From Tubulanus polymorphus (Eukaryota > Nemertea > Palaeonemertea > Tubulaniformes > Tubulanidae), in assembly GCF_964204645.1 (NCBI RefSeq), contig NC_134026.1:23764650-23828649 (forward strand): DNA of 64,000 nt. The letters are read 5' to 3'. Made by a program: the position numbers and the translations under genes. Shown one piece after another: positions 11,055-25,000 of the stretch; positions within the stretch are counted from its first letter, which is position 1; every line of letters begins with the position of its first letter. The notes beneath the pieces were generated by a model, which had not been told where the DNA came from, ran no database searches, and was given only the letters and a program-made list of their open reading frames with translations.

Positions 11055-13140
11055 CCATTTTGAAAACCATCGTTTGAAGTTGATCGCTAGTAAATTCGCT
11101 ATTTTCACTTTTCTTTACCATTTCGTAGTATAATTTATATTCGGTGCACGCACATTGGCCCATTTCACAATGGAAGAAAAATAATTTGCTGTGTCAAGGG
11201 AATGATGACGTAGTTTCGAAGGTTTTCTTCGTGCGATCAGGAATTCGGAATTTCGCTTGCGGATGATGAAAGGAACCAAGTTCCTTTTGATGGTAGACGT
11301 AGTGCAACGGTAGATCCCTTTTCGTATATAATACATGCGAACAGTATAGAAATCTGTAAAACCGACATGATGACCGTCAAAAATATTAAGGCATGTGCGT
11401 AGATAGGCGTTTTTGATGGAATTCGCGTTTGAACTGACTTCACGACGTCGATTTTTGGAGTTTTCCAAATTCCAATCATTGGATCTGAAAAATTGTTCGT
11501 TCTTTCTCGAAATGTTTACGAAGAAGACTAGATGTGTTGTTCTGTTGGGAGGAAATGTTTTTCATCAAGTCATATACTTAATATCCTTATTACTGTATTT
11601 TTCTCCAGTCTTTCAATGTATAGCATATTCTGTGAAAATTATCTGCTACAATTCTAAGCAATTATCAGTTATTATCTATTTCATTCTATTATGAATTAAT
11701 CTTATGATTCTATACACTTATAATATATTAGGTAACGTTATTACAAGTATATACGGAAACTAGGGTATTTGTTAAAGTGTCGCAAAGAAACTTTCGTGAT
11801 TTAATTTCGAAGCCGTTTTATCAAAAAACATTTTTGAATGGTCTCATATTAAGAATTATATGTTAGTTATCCTTTAGATATATCCATTTTGCTTTCAAAT
11901 CCACACGTTTAAATCGAGTTCTGATGACGAGCGAAAACTTGGGACCGGGATGAAGATTTTCTCGGTACTACTCAATGGATAAGACGTGGCATACGATAAG
12001 TTGCTATACGTACCCTGTATGATAAATGTGTAGAAAGTGTATAGAGCTTTGTAAAAATGTTCGTTAGATCGGAAATAGAATGGATAAAATTAGCGTTGAG
12101 TTAGTTCCATGCTCTTTAGGTTCGTGTTCTCCACCTTCACAGTTGTCTATTTATGGAGCAGTTTCTGCAACTCGATATCTGTATGAGCCGGCTAACCACC
12201 CAGTTCTCTCTAGATGGTTCATTTTCTGCCCATTCAAAAACCTGGGTTAATCACATATGAGTTATTAATTCAGTTTATATCGATATAAATATTTTGCGGC
12301 GTCTCAGTAACGATAATTGGTTCTGCGATCTGATAGTGGGCGCTGGTGGGTGGAGGATGGACGGAAAATTGTTATTACGTGGCAGCTACGTAAGTGTCTA
12401 GTCATAACGTAAATAAAACTAAAGAAAGGGGTCGTTTCATCGCATCCTTTTGTCCGAGAAATTTTCTTTCATTCCGTAAAATGTTCTTTTTCAAAAAGCA
12501 GCTTCCCAGTTAGGGCCAGAGTCCCGAAAAAACGGTTCATGGAACATGGGGTTTCCTTCATGCGGGGGAAATTTCCAAAACTGCAGTCTTTCTTACATTA
12601 CAAATCTAGTGTACCCGACTTGTAACTCAAATGTTACAAACATTAGAAATCCCCCACAAGAGGTTATGGGTACATCATAACCAAAGATTGCTCTTTCTTT
12701 AGAAGTTTCAAAGACCTACTACCAGCCATTCCCTTTTACAACTCTTCGTCCAAACGGCCAGGTCGAACAATCAAGATGAAGCGGCAAACCGATTTAGAAG
12801 CGGTCAATATCGTCAGTGAAAAACAACGCCCGGTGCCTCGTCGTCACTCGGTGCTGGATCCATCAATTCGGACATTCACACAGTCGATTGGGAATCATCT
12901 CAGCGACAAGTCAGCCAACCGACTCCACAGGAGTCCTAGCCAACCTCTGCACTACATAGATCAGCGCCTAACGTTTATCTCTCTCTCTCCTGTAACGTCC
13001 CATACATATCCTGCGCCACATCACAACGCAACTTAACCCTGGGCGAGGATGATTGTCATAACGTTTTAAAGGTATCTCAGGGTTTTTTGAAGGTTTTTTC
13101 ATTTTAATGACAAAGAAATGAAGAGGTTGTTTCATACAGA
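11055..13140. other. Intergenic region with one doubtful open frame
   Basis: Mostly featureless AT-rich sequence. A plus-strand frame from a possible acceptor at 12702 (CTTTCTTTAG) stays open to a stop at 13036 and includes an ATG at 12776. It encodes about 110 residues rich in S, R, P and H with no recognised motif. It could be an orphan exon or chance. Confidence 0.3.
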
Positions 13141-14285
13141 CTTAATATAATATTCATTTTTATTATTATATTACAAACATATACATAATACATCACAAAC
13201 TCTGCAGATAAAATTAATTATACATCATACAGTCATGTAGATAGCTGTGAAATGTGTGGACTGGTCATCGAAAAAATTATACACCAAGAGTTTCACATTC
13301 TTCGAAAGCAAGCGATGCCTATGAAATAAATTAGGGGTGTAATCTAGTTATATTCTATCGAGTTAGTTTTCTAATTAGCAAGTAAGGATAAAGAAATGAT
13401 ACCTTGTTTCTCCTAATGGGCCCAGTCACTTGAAAACTGCAATAAAATTTGTAATCAGTTCATTTCTATAGCTGCCAGATCTGTTATGGCTAGCTTGATA
13501 TTAATTTAAAGCAAAGTAATATCAAGGGTAGATAGGTGGCCAGCCGGGTCAACTTTTAAGCTCAGCAGAAATGAGAAATAAGGTATCAATGTTTTTTAGC
13601 CTAAGTAATACTGCAAATGAGAATTTGAGGATATACATGTATATACCTATCTATCCATGAATAAAAAACTACATTGAATGTAGAGGAAAATGGAAATCTA
13701 TGGTTTACGTACCAAGTTAATACTAATGTATTTTTTTGTGAAATATATATTACATATTACAAAATTGGCACAATAATTACTATGACGAAATAAGATCCAC
13801 TGAATCCATTAGTAATTACAGCTTCATGCAAAATTACCTCAGCAAGAGAGTTATACTCTTCTGTCAAAATCATGTGTCAACAGTTACAAAAATCCATAAT
13901 ACGATAAAAAACTGACTTAGTGTATCGAGCGAGCATACACGCCAACTAATAATCCAATACTACCATTGATTCCCGGAACTGTTGACAGATTGTAAAATTA
14001 TTGCTATAAAATAAGGTCATTGGACATCTACTGGTACAATGTACATTTTACATTTCATCATGCCAAGCACACATATCATGATGGCAATATCTGGGTAAAC
14101 TGCAAAAAATACAGACAAAATCTGTACAAATAATATGTGGTATATGCTTGCGCCAAATATCCCTGTACAAATTATATATAAAATCACAGAAATTCATTCA
14201 TTCATTTAAGGAATATGCAGGCAACTTTGAGCACAGTTACGTTTTATAACATTTTTTAAGAATACCAGAACACAACAACGCCTTT

Positions 14286-14339
14286 GACATCGGGGTTATT
14301 CATATCCACCAGGACATCGGGGTTATTCATATCCAACAG
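14286..14339. repeat. 27-bp tandem duplication
   Basis: Two adjacent copies starting GACATCGGGGTTATTC, at 14286 and 14313, differ at one base. They lie in the presumed CLIP1 3' UTR. Confidence 0.85.
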
Positions 14340-14596
14340 GAGAAGCTAGAACAATCAGAATGACCAATGACTTAGATGTACATTCAGTTCAGACAATGGG
14401 GTTAGAAGAAAGCTTTTATGCTCACAATGATTTAGGTTATTACGTTCATAGGAACGTCATAAATTTTTTGCTCCACTAAGCTCAAAAGAAAAACGGTCAT
14501 CAACATCGATTCAATTCAGTTCATTTTAATCACGAATGAAGCCAGTATTTTTTTATGGCTGCAGAACAGGAAACTACAACTGACATATTTCTAATG

Positions 14597-14629
14597 AAAA
14601 CAAGATTCACTGTGGGTGAATCTTGTTTT
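14597..14629. other. Perfect 14-bp stem-loop
   Basis: The arms AAAACAAGATTCAC (14597-14610) and GTGAATCTTGTTTT (14616-14629) are exact inverted complements around a 5-base loop. It would form a hairpin in the presumed CLIP1 3' UTR transcript. Confidence 0.8.
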
Positions 14630-15554
14630 GCTTCGCCGCCATGTTGGCACATTCCTCTCGCCGATGCAATAAATATGATGTACAAGAAAAACACCAAAAA
14701 GAGAAATATCCCAACAATGTCCTAGTTATTACAAGATGATACATTATCACAACACCAGAAAATAAATTGTGCAGTTGAGATTTTTCTCAAATACCACACA
14801 AGTCGTCCCAAAAAAATACAGTTGTACGTATCATAATCTAAACCAGCGTACTTCTAGTTGTTGAACTACAGGTAATTTTAAAAGTCACTTTGTCTCGACT
14901 GAAATGAGACTTATAACCAACAGTCAGTTTAGAATGCATTTCAAAAATCGGTAACTACATAAGAAGGCTGCCAGTTTAAATGTTGGCAGTTTAGTCTTTG
15001 AAGGTAATCAGTACAATAATTGAAAAAATAATATTTTCAACAAAGAAATATCCAACAATAAACGACAAATCCATTTTATTATGATGCATGGCAAGTAATT
15101 TCTACTGCCTTGTATCATTGACTCACTCTTTCAATTTGTTTGTTATCTATCAATTCACAGTTTTATTTCAAATACTGGTAACCAACCAGTACTCAGTCAG
15201 CCAGCAAAAACCATATCACACAGCAGCAATATGCTCTGAAAGACTATGACTTGTTCTTTCTAAGAAGTATTACTGGATTTTACACCTGGTTTTCCCTCGG
15301 TAACTGGAATATTCATTTCGCCACCGAAACTAACAAGAATCTTTTTTTAACTACCGGTATCTACCACAATCATATGACAGCCGGAATGTTTCATAGATTT
15401 TTCTCGTTTTTACAAAATGAAAACCTCATTTGGTTCGATACGATACATTCTAATCTAATTGAATACAATCGACAAATGCAGTTGTTAGCATTACATAATT
15501 CAACAAACGAACAAGGTAACACAATGAAATGTTATTCCAGTTATCGTCTACTAT

Positions 15555-15968
15555 AGCCGCGTTCACACAAGATTCGGTGCTTACGAAGTACTGTACTTCG
15601 CTGGTGCCAAATTCACCAAAATACGGCGCTTATACAGCCATTTACGTTCACACGAGTCGCGATTCGGCACCTTAGTAAGCCCAGTATAGTAGTCACCCAG
15701 TGTGCCAATAGAGGGGAGTGTAATTAGTGTTTTATACCACGAGAATGTGAATACGCGGCCAGCTAAGCGTCCAATCTGCGTTCACACTACAGAAAATACG
15801 CGGCCAGCTCAGTGCCGTACTGAGATCGGGTTTTCGGCGCGCAAACGCATTCCGCGCTTAATAAGCCGCGTATTTCAGTACGGAACTGAATAAGCCACGA
15901 ATAGGTCTTGAATAATTTCTTAGTGTGAACGCTTAGTACCGTACTGAAATCCTAGTGTGAACGCAGCT
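15555..15968. mobile_element. MITE-like non-autonomous DNA transposon with terminal inverted repeats
   Basis: The left end AGCCGCGTTCACACAAG and the reverse complement of the right end (AGCTGCGTTCACACTAG) agree at 15 of 17 positions. The element is about 414 bp, more GC-rich than its surroundings, and has internal repeats of the same end motif (CTGCGTTCACACTAC near 15778) and of ACGCGGCCAGCT. The bases TAT flank it on both sides, consistent with a 3-bp target duplication. No transposase is encoded. It lies about 110 bp past the CLIP1 stop codon. Confidence 0.75.
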
Positions 15969-16075
15969 TATGTCACTACTATCACTAAACAAATGTCTAT
16001 TAAACACTTGTGATCAGCTGTTGCATCATACAGGAGTGATGAAGCCATTTTCTGTCCATGTAGCTGTGGAGGGGC

Positions 16076-19000
16076 TCAAAACGTTTGCTCGTCATCACAT
16101 TCAGCAGTCCAATGATCGAATACTGAAAATCATACAAAACAAAATTGGATAATCATGAACGATGCTAAGTAGGAAGCGCAGTTTACTGTTCTTTGAATAC
16201 TCTTTTTTTACCTTCACATATATCACAGTAAGGCCGTTCTTCATTTCGTTCTCCGTGATATTGAGAAGGCGGTGGACTATCATCCATCATCTGTTTCGGG
16301 CAGTCTTCTGTGTCATGGCGATCAAACATGTCACATATATCGCAAAACAGACGAGGTGCTTTCTGAGGTGTATGATAGAAGCTACAGTAACAGAGGCCAT
16401 ACAAAATTATTCAGTTTGTATTTAAACTATATTCTTTTTTTGCTAATAAACAGTTATTTACCTTGAATCGCGATCATTCACACCGTTTAACTGTTCTTTG
16501 CCGATTGCCATTACTTTAAGCTTCTCCGACAATTCTTCATTCTTTCTTTGCAAATCGACGATTACCGAGTTCAGAAATTCAACTTGTCCATCGGAGTTTG
16601 TGGCTGCTGAGTAGAAATGGAAACATTCTCAGTAGAATAAGAGTAAATCTCATTCAAAAATGGGTCAGTCATTCTACGTTGCTACTTACGAGCAGCATTC
16701 ATGGCAACATTGGCATTATTCTTCGATTCTTTCAACGCATTCTCCAACTGAGCTACGCGAGACTCCAAAGTACGCTTGTCAAGTTCTAAATTAGCTACAA
16801 CTGTTTTCTGTGAAGCGACAGATGAACCGTAATCACTCTTAAACGACTGAATTTGATCTCGCAGAGAATCGAGTTCAGTGTCCTTCTGTTTTAATAGTTT
16901 GGCAGTTGAATCAATGCGTTCTTGAAGATTTGTAGCCTCGGCAGCGTATTCAGAGATGGCCTCCTGCGCCCTATAAAAATGAGAATATATTTTGGATATT
17001 TGTCCACTGTACATGAAATACAACCATAACCATAACCCAAGGGAATGATCACTTACTTTTCTTTCATAGCTGACATATGACTCTTCAGCATCTCTACTTG
17101 ATCTTGAAGCTAAAATAATTATGTAAAAGGACTGAATGTCAAGAAAAGCATATCAGAAGATATCCCCCTTAAAAGTGTATCTATACCTTATTTCTCTCCT
17201 CCTCAATGTTATGTAAGCGTTTTATTTCCATCATTGTGTCTGAGTTTTCTTTCTTTGATAAATTGTACTCTTCCTCGATTTGACTCAACTGATTCCTCAA
17301 TAAATCCCTAACAAAAAAGCATTTCGAATTCAAATACGGTTACCATTAGGAACAATGTGTAGAAATTGATTTTGTTTTAGCTAACTTACGCTTGCTTCTG
17401 GTTTTCTTCAGCTAAGCCAATCTTTAGTTCTAGCTGTTCCACATTTTCCGTTTGTACAGACAAATTATGCTTCAGTGATTCATACTAAAAATAGATATCA
17501 GATTACAATCAAGTTTATCAAAAATTATTACATCTAAAAATGTTATTCATGTTTCAGTCATACCTCACGACTCTGTTCTTGAATTTGTAGATCCCTTTCT
17601 TGTAAAGATGCTTCATACTCGAGAATGGACTTTTGTAAACCATTTTTCTCCTCCAATAATGCTTCCTTCTCCTTCTGTAGATAGTTTTTGGCTTCAGTCA
17701 TCTATAAAAACATATATATATATATATATATAAATATATATCAACAAATAAAGCTACCAACGATTACACAGCCAACATCTATTGGTACGTTTCTAACAGG
17801 TAGCTTGGCCATAATCTGAACTACTCTGACCTGATCTTTTTCACTGATGATTTGATCTCTTTCGGTTGTTATTTGTAAAAGTTTATCATCTATCGAACCC
17901 TTCTCTGACATGACGGCTAACTGATTTGCTGACAACTGATCGCGTTCCACTTCGAGCTGGTCTTTTTCTAGTTTCATGGCTTCTTTCTCAGATTCTAGAC
18001 GCTTCGCTGACTTTTCAAGCTTTTCTTTCTCAAACTGTCAACAAAACGACAGCCTCCGGTCAAAGAATTGAAAAATTTATCTAAACTTCCTCATTCTACA
18101 TCTCAATAACATTACCTCAACCTCCTGTATTTGACTAGTTACTGTTTCGACAGTCTGCTTTAATTTCATGATGGTATCTGCAAGGTTGTCGAGTTCAGTG
18201 GTTTTACTGGCTAACTGGTTCTTTAAATCTTCCACTTCCTTGTCCTTCTGACTGGTGAGTTCAACGAGTTCCTGGTTGTGATCTTCAATGGTTTTTGTTA
18301 ATTTACTGTTGGATTTTTCATTTTTTTGTTGCTGCAAATCAAAGTATATCGCATATAAGATATCAACTGGTAATAAATGTATGACAATTAGAAGACTTCT
18401 ATCAGCAGTCTGACACAGAAATATAATGTAACTAGATAAGTGTTGAATATAATTCTAATTGTAAAGTTGCAGAATATAGTACATATAAGCCCACATATAT
18501 AAATAATTTTGAGCAAACTGTTTTCACAGAAGCTTTTTGCTATACGTACCAGATCTTCAAATTGTTCCTGCTGGGTTTTTATTTCTTGTTGGTGTTTTGA
18601 TAATACATTATTAAGTTCCTGTTCTGCAGCAGCTTTTGATTGTTCAAGTTCATCGCTGATTTTCTTAATTTTTTGAGAATAATTCGACAAGGCGTTTTGT
18701 GTTTCCTCCAGGTTTCTGAAATTAATTTAAAAACACTCATCTTACCGAGTGAATCATTGGAAAGTACGCATCATTTAGATGCAGAAAATAATTGTTAAAT
18801 ATTTTATGGTCAGAATGATATCGGTACTTACGAAATTTTGACAAGAATGCCTTAATATCTCAAAATCCCTTCCAAATGATACACGAATTCGTGTTTTGAT
18901 TTTTTAAATAAATTTAACAACTTCAAATGCAACAAATATCCAAATGGTAATAATACAAATGGACAATCATTTTAATCGAATTATGCGTCACAAATGCAAA

Positions 19001-22000
19001 TGTCTAGCTTATTATTTAATTATAATGATGTCTACCGGTATATATTATATTGTCGCCTTATCGTCCACTCTCAAAATACTGGACAAAGCCAGACAATAAA
19101 TGTTGAAACAAATGCGCTGTAGTTATTGAAACAAATCATTCAGCATGGGATGCTACATGCACATGTATACACATGTGCTGCATGAAATAAATGATCTGCA
19201 GTGAAATGAATACACGAGTCCTTTTTCAAAAAGTTTAGTTGCACAATTTAGATAATCTCAATAGGTAGCATACTTTTGAACCATTTCTCTTGAAAATGTG
19301 CATTAATTGCTGTAGATTTGTCAATCTCTATCGAGGAAGTGAACATGACAATGAAGATTATTGGATGAACTGAGTGTTTTTTAAAATGTCAATTAAGGCC
19401 AATAAATGTCCATGCACTACTACACTAAACCTTTGTACATGCAGTGGATGTGACAATACCACATGAAATATCAAATCTACATGTGTAAATATGAAAATGG
19501 TGACTCTGAAAATTCAATGAAACAAGTCGTCCATATTATTAGTTCAATTAATGAGAAAACCCAGGCGCAGTACAATTTAACGTACTTTCGCATAGCAAAT
19601 TTTGAAAATGATGAAAATATGATTATGTTTGGATTAGTGGCTGCAAAGCATCTTCAAACATGCAGCAGCTTACCAAGACACCAGGCAACTTTCACGAGAA
19701 GTGGATTGTTCATCCTCAGTAGTAGCGACCTCGTCATCCATTGTGGAGATCAACAGGTCACGTTTCCGTATGACGGAACGTATTTCGGGGTATGCTTCTG
19801 ATAAGCCACCCCTGTAAAAATGTCATAAATACCATTTTAAGAAAATATAATTATCTATTTCTTTCAGTTGTCATCCAATAAACTTTGTTGTCACTTCATG
19901 TCTTGTCACCTCCAGATGAAAAACAAATCAAAATTGATCATAACCTCAAAAAAATCTAGATATTGTTATGGCATGTAAAGATGAATTCAGTAAGAGGAAT
20001 TTCTTAATTAAGCATATTTTCATGCCACAACATATGATGAATTTTGATGCGCCAATAGCATTATCTAACTGAAGTCTTTCAGACCATATTTGTAAGATAT
20101 AGATCAGCAAGGTCATGCTCTGAGGATATGAAGTAGTGCATCATCTTTTTACATTTTAATTCGGATATTAATCTAATGTTAGTTTATTTTCAAACATTCC
20201 GGGAATTTATCAGAGAAAATGAATGAAAATAACAGTTAGTGAAACAGACAGATGGGATGTACATGATGTAAGCAGTACCACTTCATCCTCTCCATCATCA
20301 ACCCTTCACTCACTCGCCACAGTCACACTGCCCTTCTATTCATTCCTTCATGAAAGAGTTTCAAGGAACAATGTGCCAAATCTTGCTACTTCAAGCAAGT
20401 TGGAACAATTCAATAATGCAATAGTCATAATGGTAATAATACATAGTATAAGCACCAGATAATTGACTCAAGAGTCAAATTCTGAAAGAGTTTAAGAATA
20501 TATCTTACATTTTTTCGATTTTGACGATTTTCCCTTTAGGAATGGGAATTTTCCCTAATAAAAAGATGTCATATAAATTAGAGGCTGCAATGTGAATACA
20601 TGTGGTAAGGCTTGATTAGCGTAATTGGAGTGATTTTGATTTGATCTACAAGCAGCGATGAAAGGTTTAATGGGGTTAAGAAGGATGAAGCATGCTGCTA
20701 TATGTACATGTACAGTTCAAATATTCAAGCATTCAATATAGATGGAGACTGATGATTAGATGAATATACTGATGATTGAACATAACATCTGAAAAATCTA
20801 GAAAAACGACCACTTCAGTTCCTAGAAACAATGTCCCTCTGATCAATACTTCTCGACAACATATAAAATCACGAAAACACTAATCAACACTGTCATAATC
20901 TCACTTAAAACCAACAGTACCAAAAAGGGAAATCAAAATCAAATGATACTCTTTGAATTAAGGTTGATTGAAAAATCTTTCTACAGAAAAAAATCTACGA
21001 GTCTCAATACAGTCCAAAAGACATTCAATTGCATTAGTGAATGCTACTCCCAGAAAAAACTGTATGGAGGTAGTTCTTTCATCAACCCAAATAAATCTAG
21101 ACAAGTTAACCTGTAACAAGAATTCTAATTAATGAAGTATTTAGACGGACGTGCCCAGTACATGATTTCTATCAACACAACAGATCAGTGAATGAAGGAG
21201 AAGTGGTGAGTTCAACGAGTTTAATTATGGTAATGGAACTAGTTATTAAAAAAAGCCAAACACCGGAAAACAGTCTGTGAAAAATTCCCATGCAAAACAA
21301 ATCTGACAAATGCAAACAAACGCTCGAAAATGAAAGGCAAAACTAAAACCTAAATAAATTAAGCAAAACTCAGTCGGAAAATGAAAATGATAATGTTATG
21401 GAGACTCCCATAATCGGAATAATACCTACTGTAATTATAGACTCTGCATACAGCTAGGATATACAGAACATCAGTGGACAAGTCTTGTTTAAATACTTTT
21501 GAAAGCATTTTTCGCAGAAAGGTAATCATCATAGAATTTCTTGTATAATAAATAATTCATCAGTGGAGTGCATAAGTAGGAAAGTGTTTTGATCTGTGCT
21601 TACGGGTTGGAGCTTTTAGTAAATGGATTATGGAACATTTTATTTTGTCTGTGTGAATGCAAGATTTTTTGTTTTTAACTACCAGGGTATCATGAAGTTG
21701 ATTAAAATTTTTTTTCCAACCCTTGGTAAGTGACTCCAATGGTTGTCTATACTGCAATTGCAACAAATTAGAAAATCTAAAAAGAGGATGCTTTTACAAT
21801 AAATAAAATCATGGATCTACAAAGATAGAGTTATAGGGTATTCACAACATGTAAGAAAAATGTAGAGGAGGCAATCAACAGTTTCAAAGTGTTTTAGTTC
21901 CTATAGTTATCAAATTTCAGTGCAACCGTGCATCAATTAGTTGTTTCGACATTAAAACTGGTGTACTCATTTCTTCACTTTTTTAATTGCTTTATGAAAC

Positions 22001-25000
22001 GACTTAGAAAAACTTTGAACAAAGATTGCTAATAGAATTTTAGGAAAAGGTGTTCAGAAAAAATATTCCAATAGAATAACTGTGGGAATGAATTTAGATA
22101 CCGCACGCGAGGAAATTAGAGTGGTAGCAGATAGAATAGTATTAGGTAGTAGGCACAGCATCATAGAAGCTGATAAACAATGTGGAGTTAGAAGTTTGCA
22201 TTAGACTGAATACCGCAAAGGTTTTTGAAGTGCCAATGAAGTGATACCTGTTTGCTAAACGAATAGGTAGACACTAAATAAGATAGACAACCATTACTTT
22301 TGATCACATCTTTATCGAAATTACAAAAGCATCACAACAAAATTGGAGATTGAGGTTGTCGTGCATGCATGAGTACATTTATGCTACAATTAAAGCGTAT
22401 AATGTACTACATATCAAATCTACTAGGGGCCATTGAGTAAGCTTTCCGAAGCTTACTTTATGTGCACATTTAACTTTTTCTCTAAAACATAATGATGATG
22501 CAACTAACATTCATTCAGTACGAATGCTTATGTATATCTACCCATTTGAATAGCAAAACAATACCAGATGAAAACATTATATGATAGAATGATGATTTTG
22601 TGAGTGTGTTGTTTAGGGAATCTCCATAATAAGCAACTAACCTATCTTTTTCTCGTAACTGCTCATTCAGCAGTGATAGCTGCGTCGAGCTATCGCCCGA
22701 ATTTCGCATCAAATCGGCGATCTCATTTTCCTTAAAGAAAACAGATTGCGTGAAAAATATATAACACTCTCATCAACCGACGACACGGGGTTCATGCCAC
22801 GTACGCATGCGTACACAGCAGCGAAGTAAGGAAAGGTATACCGGCGTGGTGGGTGAGGTCTACTGTATGGGGCTCACTCGACGAATATCTACAAAGCTTA
22901 TCGCCATGTCACTCGTCTAAACAATATACGACAAAAAGTAATAAGATTAATTTAAGAAAAAAAAAAAAAAAACTTAATACAAAATGGTTACAAAACAGTG
23001 GCTTGTGCCAATTTTGATGAAAACTAATGATTTCAATAAAGATCTTGAATATGAAATAAATCATACATAAATCTATTGACATGTTAGAAGGGCTACCTGC
23101 CAAAACAGTCCTATACTGAGAAATTGTAGGTGCATGGGGATTATATGATTTGTGGATGACTCCTCCGTTCACATAGAATTAACTAATATACTGGTGGTGT
23201 ATTACACAACTTTCACAAGTGAAACTTCACGATACAAAATCAAAATCATAATAAAACATCGATTGGGCTAATATGTAATATAGTGGTATTAATGGTAGTG
23301 GTGCCAGTACCTTCTTTAAGGCATTTCTAATTTCATGATCGGCTTGACCTTCAACCTTGTGAACCGAATAACAATGAAAATGCAGCTTAATGAAATCAGT
23401 TTTTGCAACACAAGACACACAGACGAAGAGGTAATGAGAGGAAAATGGAATAAATATCGGTAAATAATCGATGGATAAACTGGAATTATAGATCAATTTG
23501 ATGAATGAATATAAAGACGTTTTTGAATAATTTGAATTCATGATCACATATTTGGGTATGTAGCAAGGAATAAATAAGTCGCCAGAAGGCCAAGTTTTGA
23601 CATCAATCCAGAGGTTAATTCAATAGACTCTCTATCAAGTCAACTACTGATTTAAAGTCAAAATACTTGGGCCAGTCGCTCAAAAAGTTGGTTAGAGTTA
23701 ACTAGTGGATAGTTGACATAGTCACAATCTGAAGTTCATTGTTACAATGGTATTAGTCCACCGGTTATCTTAAACCACCTCTTGAGCTACAGGTCCCAGG
23801 TCTATAAGATCGACTGCAATAGAATCTCATTTCAATGAATTTTAACGAAACAATACATAGAAAGCTTTGCATATAAGTGACTGGTTGAGAAATAATAAAT
23901 GTCTCTCATCATGTACAAATCAATCAGGAATTTGTCGGGAATAAATCAAAATTAAAATTTCAAATTATGGTAGAATATACAAACAAGTCATTTAAATCCT
24001 AAATGAAACAATAAATAAATTGAAGCAATATGACAAATTTAAGTATGGAATTTTTCAAACATCTTTTAATTTTTAGCTTAAATGCTGTACTTTCATCTCT
24101 CTTACTTGGTGTGTTATCAGTATTTATCTACTCTTTATCGTATCAACTTAGTAACTAATTCTACTCTCGGCACCAATTTAACAGCGCAAACAATATTTAG
24201 TGAACAAAAGCGCAATGTTCTTACTGTTAAAACAGTCTGATATTCGGGTTTTAATCTGGCGCATACTTACAAGTTTGCCCTTATCGTTGGCAAACTGTTC
24301 AATTTTTTCGTCGGCTGCTGCCAACTTGCGCTCTAATTCTGAAAATGGAAATTGTAAATTTGCTGATTTCGCAGAAAATAGATTAATTTCAGGCATATAC
24401 TATCCAATGATCCCACTTACCAGCATTTTCGAGTCGAAGTGCTTTGATTTCATTGTTACAGCGGTTGGCATTGGTATCAGTTTCTGCTAATTTGTTTGTT
24501 AAGTCTGAAATTTTGATCACAAAAAAGTGAGAGCTGCTCTAAATTCAAAACCTTGTCAATAAACTTGTATCAAACTTACCGTTGATAGTTTCCTGTTGTT
24601 TCTGATATTTTCTATCTTTCTCCTTCGACTCTTCGCTCTACAAGTACATGAACCGACGTAACGATTTATTATCTAATTATGGCAGTATTGCATTGATTTG
24701 ATTGATTGAAGTGACACAAAATCAATCTCTTCTTTCACGAAAGATTTATAGCATAATACATTTAGTAATAATTTTCTTTCATTTTAACCCTTGACAAATA
24801 ACTGAAAATGGGAGGAATAAGGATGGAAGATAGCCTTAAAACAACATGACAACACCTCAGACACCAGCCAAAGAAGAGTGACAGATCTGTGCAGTGTAAA
24901 AAACGTATCTTAAATTATACTCTCAACCCTTGTGTAGAACAATTAGATATGAACACATGAACTAATCATGTAGATTATCTAGTCATTGATCAATAAACAC

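Larger units (their letters stand above)
13140..16075 (-). other. Probable 3' UTR of CLIP1
   Basis: About 2.9 kb downstream (on the minus strand) of the CLIP1 stop codon with no credible coding exon. A minus-strand AATAAA lies at 13159-13164, with other candidates nearer the stop (for example around 15077 and 15165), so shorter UTRs are possible. It contains a 27-bp tandem duplication, a perfect 14-bp hairpin and a MITE. The extent of the UTR is inferred only from the poly(A) signals. Confidence 0.4.

Noticed and set aside
15251-15556. 101-codon plus-strand frame antisense to the presumed CLIP1 3' UTR
   Set aside because: No recognisable domain, and it ends at the MITE boundary; probably chance.
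19463-19801. 112-codon plus-strand frame, and a minus-strand exon-like stretch over 19680-19799, inside a CLIP1 intron
   Set aside because: Neither matches a family I know, and the minus-strand version hits a stop in the phase CLIP1 would need. Base composition is somewhat coding-like, so it may be a gene fragment, but it is not supportable.
21690-21749. Exon-like minus-strand segment in the large CLIP1 intron ([12 protein letters not shown]...)
   Set aside because: It would need phase 0, but the flanking CLIP1 exons join in phase 2, where it contains a stop; no similarity to CLIP proteins.
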